Below are positions 35,495-45,939 of a DNA stretch of 64,000 nt, in pieces (position 1 is the first letter of the stretch; each line of letters starts with the position of its first letter). A program made the position numbers and the translations under genes. The notes beneath the pieces were generated by a model, which had not been told where the DNA came from, searched no databases, and worked only from the letters and a program-made list of their open reading frames with translations. This DNA comes from Symbiodinium natans (Eukaryota > Sar > Dinophyceae > Suessiales > Symbiodiniaceae), in contig CAJNDS010002657.1 in assembly GCA_905221605.1 (NCBI GenBank), forward strand, positions 694,501-758,500, given 5' to 3'.

Positions 35495-35614
35495 CGCGCT
35501 TGCATGGCGTTAGGCTGTAGTAGGGCTTAGCTCCCCAAAAAGCCCTCAACCCTCATTTTTAGCTCTAAACCCTACCCTAACTAAAACTCTAGCTCACAAG
35601 AAACCCTGAATAAG

Positions 35615-36869
35615 CTCCCGCTGCCATATACGCCGCCCTCAAGAAAGCAAACCCCTACGAAACATGTTTCAGACCTGAAGTCCAAAACGCCAACCTCCAA
35701 ACCCTGAAGACCCCAAAGCGCCTTGCTGGGCTCTTGGCGGAGAGCCTTCCGGAAAGAAGACAATCAAGAAGAGACGGAGGTTCTCGCAAATTCCTGCAAC
35801 ATGGGTTGTCTTTTTTTTTGAGGCGGGGGGGGGCACATTAGGGGTTCTGGTATCCCTATTTTGGGAGATTTCCCGAAATCCTGCGGAGGGCATAGAAGGC
35901 TTCGTTACCGGGGCTGCGAGGCTTGTTGTTTGAGGATGTGCTGGAAGGCTCTCGAGGGTTTAGTGTTTAAGGGTTTAGGGTTGGGGTGGGGGTGGGGGCA
36001 GGGGGGTGGGGGCGGGGGGATGTGGGGGGGTGTGGTTGTTCATGCCGGAAGACACAAGGGTGGCTGGTGTTGGTAGAGAAAGGGGTAGTTATCGCCCTTG
36101 CCAAGGCACCTGCAACCCACTCACAACTACCCGCGGCCCTTCAAGTAAAGTCAATATAGTTTAGAGCCGAGGACCCAAAGCAGTCCCTTCTTCCCCCTTG
36201 TTGTTGGGTTGTAAGTTCCCTTTGAACCAAAACAGGGTACGGACCCTTTTATTCCTAGCTCACTCTTGGCTATGGGTCCAGATATGGGTCCAGAGCTGAA
36301 GTTGGCTCAACTGGAAGTCCAAGGCACAAGCATCTTGTAACCTTGCAACTCAGCGTTTAGGGTTTAGGGTTTAGGGTTTAGGGTTTAGGGTTTAGGGTTT
36401 AGGGTTTAGGCCTACCCGGAGCAGCAGTTGTTGCACATGAAACGGGGTAGATTGCCTTTTGGAGCTTTTTTTTGGGGGGGAGCTTCTGCAGCATCTGCTC
36501 CGGGGCCATGGCCGACCACCGCCGCGGGCGCTTGGTGCTTTGCACGCTGGCCCTCGTTTGGGTGCCATGCCTCAGACCGAAGTGTTGTGAACTTGGTAGC
36601 CCGGTGGTACCTGTAGGGTTTAGGGTTTCGGGTTTCGGGTTTAGGGTTTAGGGTTTAGGGTTTAGGGGTAGCCCAGTGGTACCCTTAACCCTTCTTTTGG
36701 TTCAGGGTTTTCTACGTAAGCAACCCAAGAAACGGCACCGTTAGTATAAATGGTTACTGGGCTACCAAGTTAAGTTTTCTCACGCTTCCGGCTCCGACCC
36801 CCCCCTCTCCCCCGCCCCCTTCTCCCTGCTCAGGATCAGCTTCCTGGCCCAGTGGAAGCTTCCTCCTAA
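35615..36869 (+). CDS. Candidate split gene (unknown product)
   Basis: Exons 35615-35804 (62 codons without ATG; IYAALKKANPYETCFRPEVQ), 35899-35957, 36294-36336 (LKLAQLEVQGTSI), 36410-36446 (AYPEQQLLHMKR, directly after TTTAG of an array), 36492-36595 (34 codons), 36834-36869 (DQLPGPVEASS, TAA) after the tract CCCCTTCTCCCTGCTCAG. All joins are in phase except 36336 to 36410. The 36596 intron begins exactly with a family 4 foldback. 35899 is open in two frames. No family recognised. Confidence 0.38.
36170..36292. mobile_element. Foldback element, family 4 (diverged)
   Basis: GGACCCAAAGCAGTCCCTTC at left, GGTACGGACCCTTTTATTCC and GGGTCC at right. Confidence 0.55.
36596..36771. mobile_element. 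Family 4 foldback interrupted by a G-strand array
   Basis: GTAGCCCGGTGGTACC is followed by about eight heptamers, then the same left-end sequence again (GTAGCCCAGTGGTACCC), a central part, and the right end GGTTACTGGGCTAC. The doubled left end suggests the array arose or was copied inside the element. Confidence 0.7.
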
Positions 36870-36968
36870 ACCCTAAGCCCTATATGGGTACCCGTGGACA
36901 AGCTGAAAAACCCGAAAACCTAAACCCTAAACCCTGAAACCCACCCGCCACTTCTCTGTAGTTCGCGG

Positions 36969-37446
36969 GAGTTACAGTAATTGCAAATTTATTATCTCCA
37001 TTTCCATCTTTCATAGAATGGCTTTGTGGAGGACATCATATTTACAATCCAACATTAAAGAGGTTCTTTGTCTTTCATTTTCTATTTCCATTTCTTCTTT
37101 GTGCTTTTCTTCTTTTTCATATTTTTAATCTACATTTTCTATCTTCTAATACTCCTTTAAGGAATTCCACTAATAATAAAATAGCATTTCCTCCCATTAT
37201 TAGTAAAGATTTCTATGGAAAGGTATTAATTTTCTATCTATATCTTCTTCAAATTCATTTCGGCTTCTCTTCTTTCTCACATCCAGCTAATGCATTAGAA
37301 GCATGTGGATTACTTACTCCTTTACATATAGTACCTGAATGGTATTTCTTATGCCAACATGCTACGTTAAAAGCTGTACCAAATAACAATGCAGGATTCA
37401 TTATCTTATTTACTTCTATCTGTCTTGGGATGGGCATGTCTGAATT
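36969..37446 (+). pseudogene. cob: Mitochondrial cytochrome b fragment in nuclear-type DNA
   Basis: About 155 codons read open in one frame with AT-rich codons quite unlike the surroundings. The frame gives NLLSPFPSFIEWLCGGHH and later LLTPLHIVPEWYFL. The PEWY motif of the quinol-oxidation site and the order of segments identify the C-terminal half of cytochrome b, a membrane subunit of respiratory complex III. The N-terminal half with the first haem ligands is absent, there is no ATG, and the match fades near 37446 where GC content rises. It is flanked on both sides by array/island DNA, so I read it as a nuclear insertion of mitochondrial DNA; a mitochondrial contig is very unlikely here. 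Absence of stops suggests a fairly recent insertion. Confidence 0.85.
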
Positions 37447-37449
37447 TTA

Positions 37450-38116
37450 TTGCGCGCTTACCAGCGCTCGACCTTGCCTTGCCGAGCACGTTGTCAGGGC
37501 CGTATTACCACTTGGGTTTGAACCAGGCACCGCACTTCAAGGAAGCCTGGATAGACACTAATCAGTCGGAACAACGGCTGTAGTTTCGCTAAGAACCCGC
37601 AACAAAGTCAATGTCCCTGCTGTGATGCTTAAGCTTGGTGCACTGCATAGCAACTGGCCACTAGTTAAACCCTAAACCCAGAGTTTTGGGCTTGAGGACA
37701 TTGAGGTGGGGCTGTCGGACGGCGACTCAGGGTTTGGGGTTTCCGTTTAGGGTTTAGGGTTTAGGGTTTAGGGTTTAGGATGTAGGGTTTAAGGTTTAGG
37801 GTTTAGGGTTCAAAGCATGGTTCCTGCACTGTGTAACTCGACATCAGGGTTTAGGGTTTAGGGTTTAGGGTCTGCACAGGTGTGGCCGCGAACTTTCCTG
37901 GCACCGGGGACGCCAAATGAGGCCAGAGGGATCCTGGTAGCTGCAGGTAGGTTGTTTAGGACTCATAGGGTTTAGGGTTTAGGGTTTAGGGTTTAGGGGT
38001 TTGGGGTCAAAGTTTATGCAGGTCTTATTTTTGAAGGGCCCAAAAGGGCTGATGGGGCGCATAGGTTTAAAATGGTGGAAGGTTTGGACGGCTTTCTGCA
38101 CCATGCCTGCAGTTGA
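37450..38116 (+). CDS. Candidate split gene (unknown product)
   Basis: Open GC-rich segment about 37450-37583 (PALDLALPSTLSGPYYHL, TAG) right after the cytochrome b insert. Then 37682-37731 (SFGLEDIEVGLSDGDS), 37880-37946 (TFLAPGTPNEARGILVAA, donor GTAGGT), 38022-38116 (GLDGFLHHACS, TGA). The last two join in phase; an extra island near 37817 may link 37731 to 37880. Whether the 37450 segment belongs is doubtful. Confidence 0.3.
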
Positions 38117-38205
38117 ACCCCCTAACTGTTTTAGGTTTATGCATGTAGCCAATGTAGCCTAAACCCTGAGCCCAAACCCAAGCCCTAAGCCCTAAACCCG
38201 GGAAG

Positions 38206-38565
38206 AAGCTGAGTACAACCCTGTTTCTGCATTATGGCAAGACTTCATCCCATGATCTACCCTGACAATGCCTAATCCCTCCCCGATTCGTCGGTAGAAT
38301 CCCCCAAACCTCTAGAACCCTTACCCAAAACAACAACCCTAAACCACAATGTTCCGAACCCCCCCCCCCCCCCCTCGCTGACTGCCTGGAGCCCCTATAA
38401 GCCGTGCCCCTTAGCAGCAAGAAAAGAGATTCCCAACAGCCCTATGACCCTATTTTGGGGTTTAGGGTTTAGGGTTAAAGCCAAAACCCCCGAACCCGAA
38501 GCCCGAAACCCTCGAGATTGCCACCGACTTCACTATTTCCCGAAGCCCTATTTCTACCGACGCCC
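38206..38565 (+). CDS. Two exon-like islands (unknown)
   Basis: 38206-38265 (KLSTTLFLHYGKTSSHDLP, TGA) and 38517-38565 (IATDFTISRSPISTDA, donor GTAAAG). No chain established. A C-run lies at 38359-38376. Confidence 0.2.
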
Positions 38566-38741
38566 GTAAAGCCAAACCGTCCAAACTGACCTAGCCCTAA
38601 ACCCGAATCCCCAAAGCCCTAAACCCTAAATGCTAAACCCTAAACCCTAAATGCTAAACCCTAAACCCTAAACCCTAAATGCGAAACCCCTAAATCCTAA
38701 ACCCTAAACCCTAAACCCTAAACCCTAAACCCCGAAGCCTC

Positions 38742-40186
38742 ATGGCAGGGATCGCTGCCTCGGCGCGGCGCGCTCTTCGCCACCTCGGCGCTGTTGGCCG
38801 CGCCGCGCCTTGGGACCTCTCTTGGGTGAAGGTTTTCGTGTTTTTTGGTTGAGAGGGTTTAGGGTTTAGGGTTTAGGGTTTAGGGTTTAGGGTTTAGGGT
38901 TTAGGGTTTACGGTTTTAGGGTTGAGGATACACCCTTGAGCTCCTTGAAGCCTCAAATTCGATTGCTTCAACCCCTAAACCCTAAACCCTAAACCCTAAA
39001 CCCTAAACCCTAAACCCTAAACCCTAAACCCTAAACCCTAAACCCTGAACCCTAAACCCTAAACCCTAAACCCTAAACCCCCAATCCGAAGCACTGAAGC
39101 ACCTGTGCCTGAGGGCTGAGCCGGCCCGCGCTGAAATCGGCTGGCAACTGAAGCTGCCAAAGTCAGAGCCTCGTTGTTTCTTCTTTCTGGTTTAGGGGTT
39201 TGGGGTTTGGGGTTTAGGCTCCGGTTTAGGGTTTAGGGTTTAGGGGCTTGGGGGGGGGTGAAGGGCGAGGGGGAAGAAGGGATGGGCTTAGTGTTGAAGG
39301 CGTTTCAGGTTTGTAGAGGTCGGTTGCTTAGGGTTTGTCTGTGGCGGCTGGTGCAATATGTTTCCAGTTGTTGGGGCTGCCTCCGGGTCTTTCAGGTCTA
39401 CGTGACCCTAAACCCCAACCCCCAAACCCTAGACCCCAACCAAACCCTAAACCCCAAACCCTAAACCAGTGTATGGTTTTGGGGTCCTCTGGGCCCGCTC
39501 TTGCCTAAGCCCTTCAAGGCCCCCCCCCCCCCCCCCCCCTTCCCCCCTTTTGTAAGGTGGTACCCCTACAGGTTCCCCTTAAGATACTCCTAATGTAGCC
39601 CTTATATTCCCTTAGGGATCCTGAAAAAAGGGGCCCCAAAACCCAAGGGTGCAACCTTAAGGGTCCAAGGTAGAACCCTTAAAATATTGCCCTAAACCCT
39701 AAACCCTAAACCCTAAACCCAAACCCTAAACCTAAAACCTAAAACCTAAACCCTAAACCCTAAACCTAAGGGTCCAAGGTAGAACCCCCCCCCCCCCCCC
39801 CCTTCAGGACGTGGCGCGCTTTCGAGCAGAACGAGATGCCACCACCTGGGGCAACAACCTCAGCTCAGGGTGCAGGGTTCAGGGTTCAGGGTTCAGGTTT
39901 CAGGGTTTAGGGTTTAGGGTTTAGGGTTTCAGGTTTAGGGCTTAGGGTTTAAGGTTTAGGGTTTAGGGCTTAAGTTTAGAGGTCTAGAGTGTCTGGAGGT
40001 CTGGAGGTTTAGAGGTTTAGAGGTCTAGAGGTTTAGAGGTCTAGAGGTTTAGAGGTTTCAAGTTTTGCAGGTTTAGAGGTCTAGAGGTCTAGAGGTTTGG
40101 GGTTTCAGGTTTGGGGTTTAGGGTTTGTGGTTTGGGTATTTTTTGGGTATTTTTTGGGTTTAGGGCGCATGGCCGCTGAGCCTTGA
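38742..40186 (+). CDS. Complete seven-exon candidate gene, 126 aa (unknown product)
   Basis: Exons 38742-38825, 39100-39189, 39264-39308, 39368-39395, 39470-39518, 39808-39869, 40164-40186 total 381 nt: ATG, 126 codons, TGA, every join in phase. Donors are GT except one GC (after 39518). The 39808 acceptor follows a run of C ending CTTCAG; the last exon starts after TTTAG of an array. The N-terminus MAGIAASARRALRHLGAVGR is rich in Ala and Arg, lacks acidic residues and could be an organelle-targeting presequence. The rest has no motif I know. Introns are 59-294 nt and consist largely of array, foldback or C-run DNA. Codons are G/C-ended, as expected for a dinoflagellate nuclear gene. Best single test case in the window. 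Confidence 0.48.
38968..39080 (-). repeat. C-strand heptamer array
   Basis: About fifteen CCCTAAA units forming the 3' part of the first intron of the 38742 model; G-strand units at 38855-38920 form its 5' part. Confidence 0.9.
39551..39679. mobile_element. Foldback element, family 5
   Basis: GGTACCCCTACAGGTTCCCC at left; AAGGGTGCAACCTTAAGGGT at right. A second piece of the right end (AAGGGTCCAAGGTAGAACC) is repeated near 39768, just before the C-run that leads into exon 39808. Confidence 0.65.
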
Positions 40187-40981
40187 ACTTTGAAACCTCA
40201 AAGACACTCCAATCCCTGGTCAGCGTCTTAAGGGTAGAGGGGTTCGGGCTTTGGGATTCGAGAACCTTAAGCGCTCATAAAAATGTAGGCGTTTCGCTTA
40301 GTTTATGGGTTAAGGGGACGAGGGTGCCTTGACCCTGAAACCTCAAAATCCCAACCCTTCAAGCACCAACCTCAAACCCTAAACCCTAAACCGTAAGCCC
40401 CAAACCCCAAACCCTAAAACCTAAACCCTTCCTAAACTCTGAACCACACTGAAGTCTTGAACCCCTTGCCCTGCTACGCCGCGGCTGCGCCTAAACCCTA
40501 AACCCGAAACCCGAAACCCTGTACGGGCTCTAGTAAGGAGCCATGTTACCTTGCAAATCGAGGTTTCTCAGAAGGGTTCTTTTGGGCCTAGAAAGGCTTC
40601 AATGGGGCGGGGAACCTGGGCCCTTAGCCCAAGGCTTTAATTTGGGTTTAGGGTTTAGCCCTAAACGCAAAACCCTAAACCCTAAACCCTAAACCCTAAA
40701 CCCTAAACCCTAAACCCTAAACCCTAAACCACTATTGGGGTATAGGGACCCCTTATAAAGGAGATTCTGGACAACCCTGTTTGTAGAATCCTTATGTTAA
40801 CGTGGTACACGCTAACAAAACCCAGAGCATGCCCCACAACCTAAGCCCTAAACCCAGAATATTAACACTCACACTAAACCCTAAACTCGACGCCGCAAAA
40901 CCCTAAGCCCCCAAACCCTAAACTCCAAACCCATACACCCTAATCCCTAGATCCTAAACCCTAAACCCTAAACCCTCGAAG
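40187..40981. other. Spacer between candidate genes
   Basis: Mixed arrays, a short open island 40455-40494 (LEPLALLRRGCA, TAA), an ATG island near 40542 (MLPCKS), seven to eight clean CCCTAAA units at 40672-40729 and a diverged foldback at 40730-40815. No chain established. Confidence 0.4.
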
Positions 40982-41052
40982 AGGTGAAAAAGTCGACGGC
41001 CCTGGTGGTGGCTGGCAACCCGGAGCAAGGCGCGGGGCCCTTTACTTTTTAG
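40982..41052 (+). CDS. Terminal exon-like island (unknown)
   Basis: Open from AGGTGAAAAAG to TAG at 41050-41052; peptide VKKSTALVVAGNPEQGAGPF with strongly G/C-ended codons. The stop lies at the edge of the following G-strand array. A second frame is also open. Confidence 0.25.
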
Positions 41053-41189
41053 GGTTTAGGGTTTGGGGTTTGGGGTTTCGGGTTTAGGGTTTAGGGTTTA
41101 GGGTTCAGGGTTTGGGGTTTCGGGTTTAGGGTTCAGGGTTTAAGGTTTCGAGGTTAAAGGGTTTGGGGATTCGGGTTCTTTGAAAAGAG

Positions 41190-42088
41190 CGATAGAGTCA
41201 AGTGTCGACATCCTGGACGGGGAGATGCGTGGACGCCAGGCAATGTTAGAGTATCCCATACTTGGAGGATCGGGCACCTAGTAAGTAGGGATATAAGCAC
41301 CTTACTTGGGGTCATAAGTAAGTATAAGCGCAGTTACCTTAATGAAAGCCCCAATTTCCAAGTCCCCTGATCCTTTAAAGAGTATCCCCAGAGAGCCCCC
41401 CGAGCACAACCCAGGGTACCAACTGCGGAGTGCCCAACCCCAGAGTATCCCCTAAGAGACTACATCCTAGAAACTTGTGAGCCCCTAAACCCTAAAACCC
41501 AGAATCCCTAACCCCTCAACCCTAAACCCTAAACCCTCAACCCTCAGCCCTAAACCCTAAACCCTGTACATTCCTTGCTTACTGAACAGTCCCACACACT
41601 CAGAGAAGCCCCAGGCGGCGAGCTCGTCGTCCTTCGCGTGCCGCTCTCCACGGACCCGAAAGACCCCAACTCCAAGGGAACGAAGGCCCGGGCAAAGGGC
41701 TGGGTTTAGGCTTTGGGGTTTGGGGTTCAGGGTTTAGGGTTTAGGGTTTAGGGTTCAGGGCTAAGGGCTAAGGGCTGAACGGGTTTTAGGGGGTTGCGTG
41801 TAGATCATATTGTTCATAATATGTATATATCTATCATTTAGTTCAAATAAATAGACAAATATATACATATATGTTAGGATTTAAGAGCCTTATGGGTGAA
41901 GGGGGATTCGGGTGTGAGGGGTGTAGAGCTTCAGGCACTTCAGGGCATGCCGGGGCTTAGGGTTTAGGGTTTAGGGTTGGGGGTTTAGGGTTTAGGGTTT
42001 CGGGTTTAGGGTTCTGAGACATGGGCTTCGGGATTAGCAATGGGAAGCCGGTGGGCCATCAGGGATTGGCTCCCACGCCCAGCAGTAG
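41190..42088 (+). CDS. Candidate split gene, three exons seen (unknown product)
   Basis: 41190-41239 (IESSVDILDGEMRGRQ, GC donor), 41590-41703 (38 codons: SHTLREAPGGELVVLRVPLS onward, after TTCCTTGCTTACTGAACAG), 42038-42088 (QWEAGGPSGIGSHAQQ, TAG). Both joins are in phase 0. A family 2 foldback lies in the first intron. 5' end not found; the 40982 island may belong to the preceding gene. Confidence 0.36.
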
Positions 42089-42257
42089 AAAATCTCCAGC
42101 GCAGATCGGAGCGTAAACCCTAAACCCCCTCAACCCCCTCAACTCCCTCTACCCCCTTCAAACCCCCTCAACCCCCTCGCCCCCCTAAGCGCTAAACCCT
42201 AAACCCTAAGCCGTAAACCCTAAACCCTAAACCGTAAACCCTAAACCCTAAACCCAG

Positions 42258-42333
42258 GACCTGATCAGCTACTTCGCAGCGTACGACAAGCAGCCACCGG
42301 TGCCGATGAGCAAGGCCCGGGAGTTCGAACCCC
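42258..42333 (+). CDS. Exon-like island (unknown)
   Basis: After AAACCCAG; peptide DLISYFAAYDKQPPVPMSKA and on to a possible GT donor at 42334, 25 codons. Heptamers flank both sides. Confidence 0.28.
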
Positions 42334-42717
42334 GTGCCTCTGAACCCTCTATAGGATTTAGGGTTTAGGGTTTGGGGTTTGGGGTTTAGGGTTTAGGGTT
42401 TGGGGTTTAGGGTTTAGGGTTTAGGGTTTGGGGTTTAGGGTTTAGGGTTTGGGCCTTAGGGGTTAGGGTTTAGGGATCAATAAACCCTAGTTTTGGGTTC
42501 AGTGTTTATCGGGTTTCTACAGGGTTCATATAGGTAGGGCTTCTATAGGATTGGTATATGGGTAAACCGATAAAACCTAATATTGAGGTTTCCTCAAAGA
42601 GTGTTTTTTTTGGCGGTGGTCTGCGATTGCTCAGATTGCGCTTCCTTCGGCTTACGGCGCAGCGGAGGCAGGCGCACAGTGCCACCCTGAAGAACTCCGC
42701 GCAGAGCGCGCACGGAC

Positions 42718-42909
42718 ATGCTCTGGGAGGTCCAGCGTCTAGAAGGCGTGCTTAACGGCCCGCGAGGCTGTAACCTCCAGTTCATGTGCCACGGGCTGCA
42801 CGAAAGCGCTATCTTGACGGACAGCTTGGCTCACTGGGAAGCGTGGAGTTGCTTTGCCATGAGCTGGGCTGGCTTCTGTTCCGAAAGACGGACAGCACAC
42901 GCACAGTGA
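42718..42909 (+). CDS. 63-codon ORF with ATG (unknown)
   Basis: ATG at 42718 to TGA at 42907-42909; starts MLWEVQRLEGVLNGPRGCNL and is rich in Cys, Trp and His (FCSERRTAHAQ at the end). The upstream segment 42618-42750 is open in another frame (RRQAHSATLKNSAQSAHGHA), so the true structure may be spliced. There is no array between the two. Unknown family. Confidence 0.3.
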   Translation: MLWEVQRLEGVLNGPRGCNLQFMCHGLHESAILTDSLAHWEAWSCFAMSWAGFCSERRTAHAQ

Positions 42910-43773
42910 AGGGTTGAGGGTTAAGGGAAGCTCCAAACCCAAAACCCTAGAATACGGATGAGACTATTTTGGTGGTGACATGGCCACGCAAATCGTTCAC
43001 CGAAAGCGCTAGGACGCTTAATAGTCCCCTAAGTGCGAATGGGAGGAAAAGCATGAGGGTGATAGTAGCTGCTGTGCCCTCCAGCGGCACAAGATGGCGT
43101 GGACAGGGGACTCAGTAGGGAGATGCAAAGTAGGGCTAGTAAGTAGATGCCCATAATTACGGTCCTTCTTTGGGGCACTGATACCCCTAAACCCTAGACC
43201 TGCTGTGGTGTTCATAGGCACTTGGTGCGCTTTTGAATTTGGGTTCCAAAGCACCTGGTTTCGAACGTTTTCAAAGGGTATAATAGGCCGACGTAGTTTA
43301 GGGTTAAGGCTTCCGTGGTTCAAGGGCCTTAAGGTCTTAGAGTACCCGATAGATGGGGACGCGGGCTTAGCCTTACTAATTGGGTATCCGTTTGTTACGG
43401 GTGTACTAAAACGAACCTTTCATAGCCTTTAAGTCAGGACATGTACCCAATACACCAGGGCTCTTCAAGCTCTTCTATATCCCCCTTGGGAATCATCTTT
43501 TGTTTTTGTTCATATAAAAATCCAAGAGGATATCAAAAATATGATTTTTATGAAGTTTCTAAGGGGGAGTATAGTCTTAGGACGCCCCGTGGTGCATGAA
43601 TTTCTTCTGTTCGTAAGGTTAGGCTCCCCATGCCCTTGCCCATCTAAAAGAAAGACGAGGCACCAAACTCGTGGCTTGCTGGAACCTCGATAGCGATGAG
43701 CCCTGAAACCAAAGCCTCAAAACCCTAAACCAGGAAAATCCTAAACCATAAAAGCGCCCTGAAGCCCCTTGAG
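42910..43773. other. Array-poor stretch with foldbacks
   Basis: Unique DNA with an inverted pair around 43023 (AGTCCCCTAAG) and 43103 (AGGGGACT), an open but unsupported frame at 43205-43432, and an AT-rich foldback at about 43475-43575 (CTATATCCCCCTTGG against TAAGGGGGAGTATAG). No convincing gene. Confidence 0.5.
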
Positions 43774-44420
43774 GCAGTGGACGTGGTCGCCTCCTCGCAG
43801 AAGACGGGACGGGGCCTCGTGAAGTCCGCCGGCAGCACTTTGCGGATCAGGGGTTTCGGGTTTAGGATTTTGAGGTTTAGCGTTTCAAGGATGTTTGAGG
43901 TTTAGGGGTTTAGGGTTTAGGATTTTGAGGCTTGGGGTTGAGGATTTGAGGTTTTGGGGGGATTTAGGGTTTACGGTGTAGGGTTAGGGTCTAGGGTCTA
44001 GGGTCTAAGTCTAAGACTTAGGATTTAGGATTTTGAGGTTGCGGGGTTCTGGACGCGGCCTTGAGACTTTAGTGTTCCGGTGCCTTGCAGACTTTAGTTC
44101 AAGGGACTAAAGGAGGGACATTTTGTAAGGGACCTTAGGGCGAGCTTGACCTTCATTTGACCGAATGCCTGGATGGAGATTACGTATGGCCGCGCCCCAA
44201 GAAAACAACAAACCCCAAACCCTAAGCCCTAAGCGTTCTAGACCCTAAGCCCTAAGCACCCCTAAACCCCTAAACCCTAAATCCTAAACCCCTAAACCCA
44301 AACCCCTAAACCCCTAAACCCTAAGTCCTAAACCCTACCCTTGAGGAAACCCTGGACCATGGAAGCCTCGAGCCTGTTCCAGAAGGAACCCTGAAGCCCG
44401 TGACCATTCTTAACACCTAA
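43774..44420 (+). CDS. Candidate split gene (unknown product)
   Basis: 43774-43852 (AVDVVASSQKTGRGLVKSAG), 44091-44124 (TLVQGTKGGTF, donor GTAAGG), 44139-44183 (GELDLHLTECLDGDY, donor GTATGG), 44346-44420 (ETLDHGSLEPVPEGTLKPVT, TAA). Only the last join is in phase. The 14-nt gap 44125-44138 is far too short to be an intron, so 44091 and 44139 cannot both be used. Confidence 0.27.
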
Positions 44421-44854
44421 ACTTTATACCCTAAACCCTAAACCCTAAACCCTAAACCCTAAACCCTAAACCCTAAACCCTAAAACCTCCTAAGAAAGCC
44501 CCAAAACGCCTAGGCCCTAAACCCTAAACTCCCTAAACCCCAACCCCTCTGAGCCCTAACCCTGTGGACAGCAACCCCCTATAGAAGACCCTGAAACCCA
44601 ACCCTTATTTCATGGGTTTCCCTACTAGCCGCTGTCTATACTACGCCCCCCCTTACATAACCTTATCAGGCATCAATTTTTCTTAAGAAGCCTGAATTAT
44701 GGGGGAACCTAGAGGGGGTAGCCCCATAATCTAAACTCTAAACCCAAAACTCTAAACCCGACACCCTAAACCCTAAACTCTTAAATTCAAACCCTAAATT
44801 CAAATTGAAACCTTAACCCTAAACCCTAAATTCAAGCCCTAAGCCCTCAACCCT

Positions 44855-45000
44855 AACCCTAACCCTAAACCCTAAACCCTAAACCCTAAACCCTAAACCC
44901 TAAACCGTAAACCGTAAATCGTAAACCGTAAACCCCAAACCTTAAACCCTAAACCCTAAACCCTAAACCCTAAACCCTAAACCCTAAACCCTAAACCCTA
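44855..45000 (-). repeat. C-strand array with a CCGTAAA variant block
   Basis: About twenty units; four to five adjacent units read CCGTAAA or TCGTAAA, a local spread of one variant. Confidence 0.9.
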
Positions 45001-45020
45001 AGCAGAGACCCTAAGCCGAG

Positions 45021-45606
45021 GTTTGATTTGTTGGGCTCGCCCACCGAGAAGCTTTTTCGCAAGCGCCGCTGCTCGACTGAGCTTTCGGGTTTCCCCCCCC
45101 CAAGTGAAGCTGCGTTTTAGGGTTTAGGGTTTAGGGTTTAGGGTTTAGGGTTTAGGGTTTAGGGTTTAGGGGAGAGGAGCCCGGGGGTTGAAAAAAAGGG
45201 TTTAAGGTTTAGGCAAGTTAGGACCCAGAGTAGGCCCTTCTTCCCCAAGAAATAGGGTTTAGGTTCCCTTCAAAGCCCCTTTAAGCCAGAAAAGGCCACG
45301 CTTTTTCATTCCTGGGGTTGGTCTTGGGTCTAGTTGTTTGTGTGCACTATTGGACTTCACCATTTCGGGCGACAGGGCCTTATTCCTTTGTGGTACTTTA
45401 CTGTAACTTTAGCTCCTTACCCTTTTTGGGTTAATTGGGTTTCTTAATAAGGCAGCTAAACGTTTAATTTTTAGCTACCCTCCTGAGTGCAGCCAAGATT
45501 CTTACCTCAGGTGGTCGAGGGTGTGGCGTGCAGAGTAAAGCTTGTCTGGGTTGGGTGTTCAGGTCCCAAGGCTCACTGCTTGGAGATTTTTTCAGAGCGG
45601 TTTTAG
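45021..45606 (+). CDS. Two exon-like islands (unknown)
   Basis: 45021-45088 (FDLLGSPTEKLFRKRRCSTE, ends at GT before a C-run) and 45493-45606 (37 codons, PRFLPQVVEGVACRVKLVWV, TAG). At 45493 all three frames are open or nearly so, which weakens the call. The stop TAG falls in the first heptamer of the next array. Confidence 0.24.
45218..45340. mobile_element. Foldback element, family 4
   Basis: AGAGTAGGCCCTTCTTCC at left; AAAAGGCCACGCTTTTTCAT at right, then TTGGGTCTAGTTG, matching the copy at 32446. Confidence 0.7.
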
Positions 45607-45634
45607 GGTTTAGGGTTTAGGGTTTAGGGTTTAG

Positions 45635-45939
45635 GGTGCCCGTGCGTGGAGACAAAACCCTGAAGTTCGACAAGGCGTAGTTTCAGCAAGTGGGGCCCAC
45701 GCGCCGAGGTTATGTGACCTATGACTACATTTCCAGCATTTGCCCAGGCGTCGCCACTCGGCTGCAGGCTTGCGGATCCCTCTTTCAAGAGCAAGCCAGG
45801 CTTTGGGTGTAGATTTCCGGTTGAGGGTCAGCCTACCCCTGCCAAGGAAAAAGAGCGCCCTGTAGGTAGAAATCCCATGGGCCGACAGTTGAAAGCCCGG
45901 AGTTGTGCCTCCCAGCAGCCGAAAGACCCAATGGTTTAG
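45635..45939 (+). CDS. Overlapping open frames, possibly a decayed exon (unknown)
   Basis: One frame from 45635 (right after TTTAG) is open to 45812 except for one TAG at 45678-45680: VPVRGDKTLKFDKA, stop, then QQVGPTRRGYVTYDYISS. A second frame has ATG 45721 to TAG 45939 (72 codons, MTTFPAFAQASPLGCRLADP). G/C-ended codons favour the first. Either the TAG is spliced out, or the exon is broken, or the second frame is real. Confidence 0.27.

Noticed and set aside
37255-37437. Antisense ORF of 60 codons
   Set aside because: It is the complement of the cytochrome b fragment.
45089-45104. A 16-nt intron joining 45021-45088 to 45105-45121
   Set aside because: Phase fits but an intron this short is not credible; the pyrimidine run may belong to a downstream acceptor.
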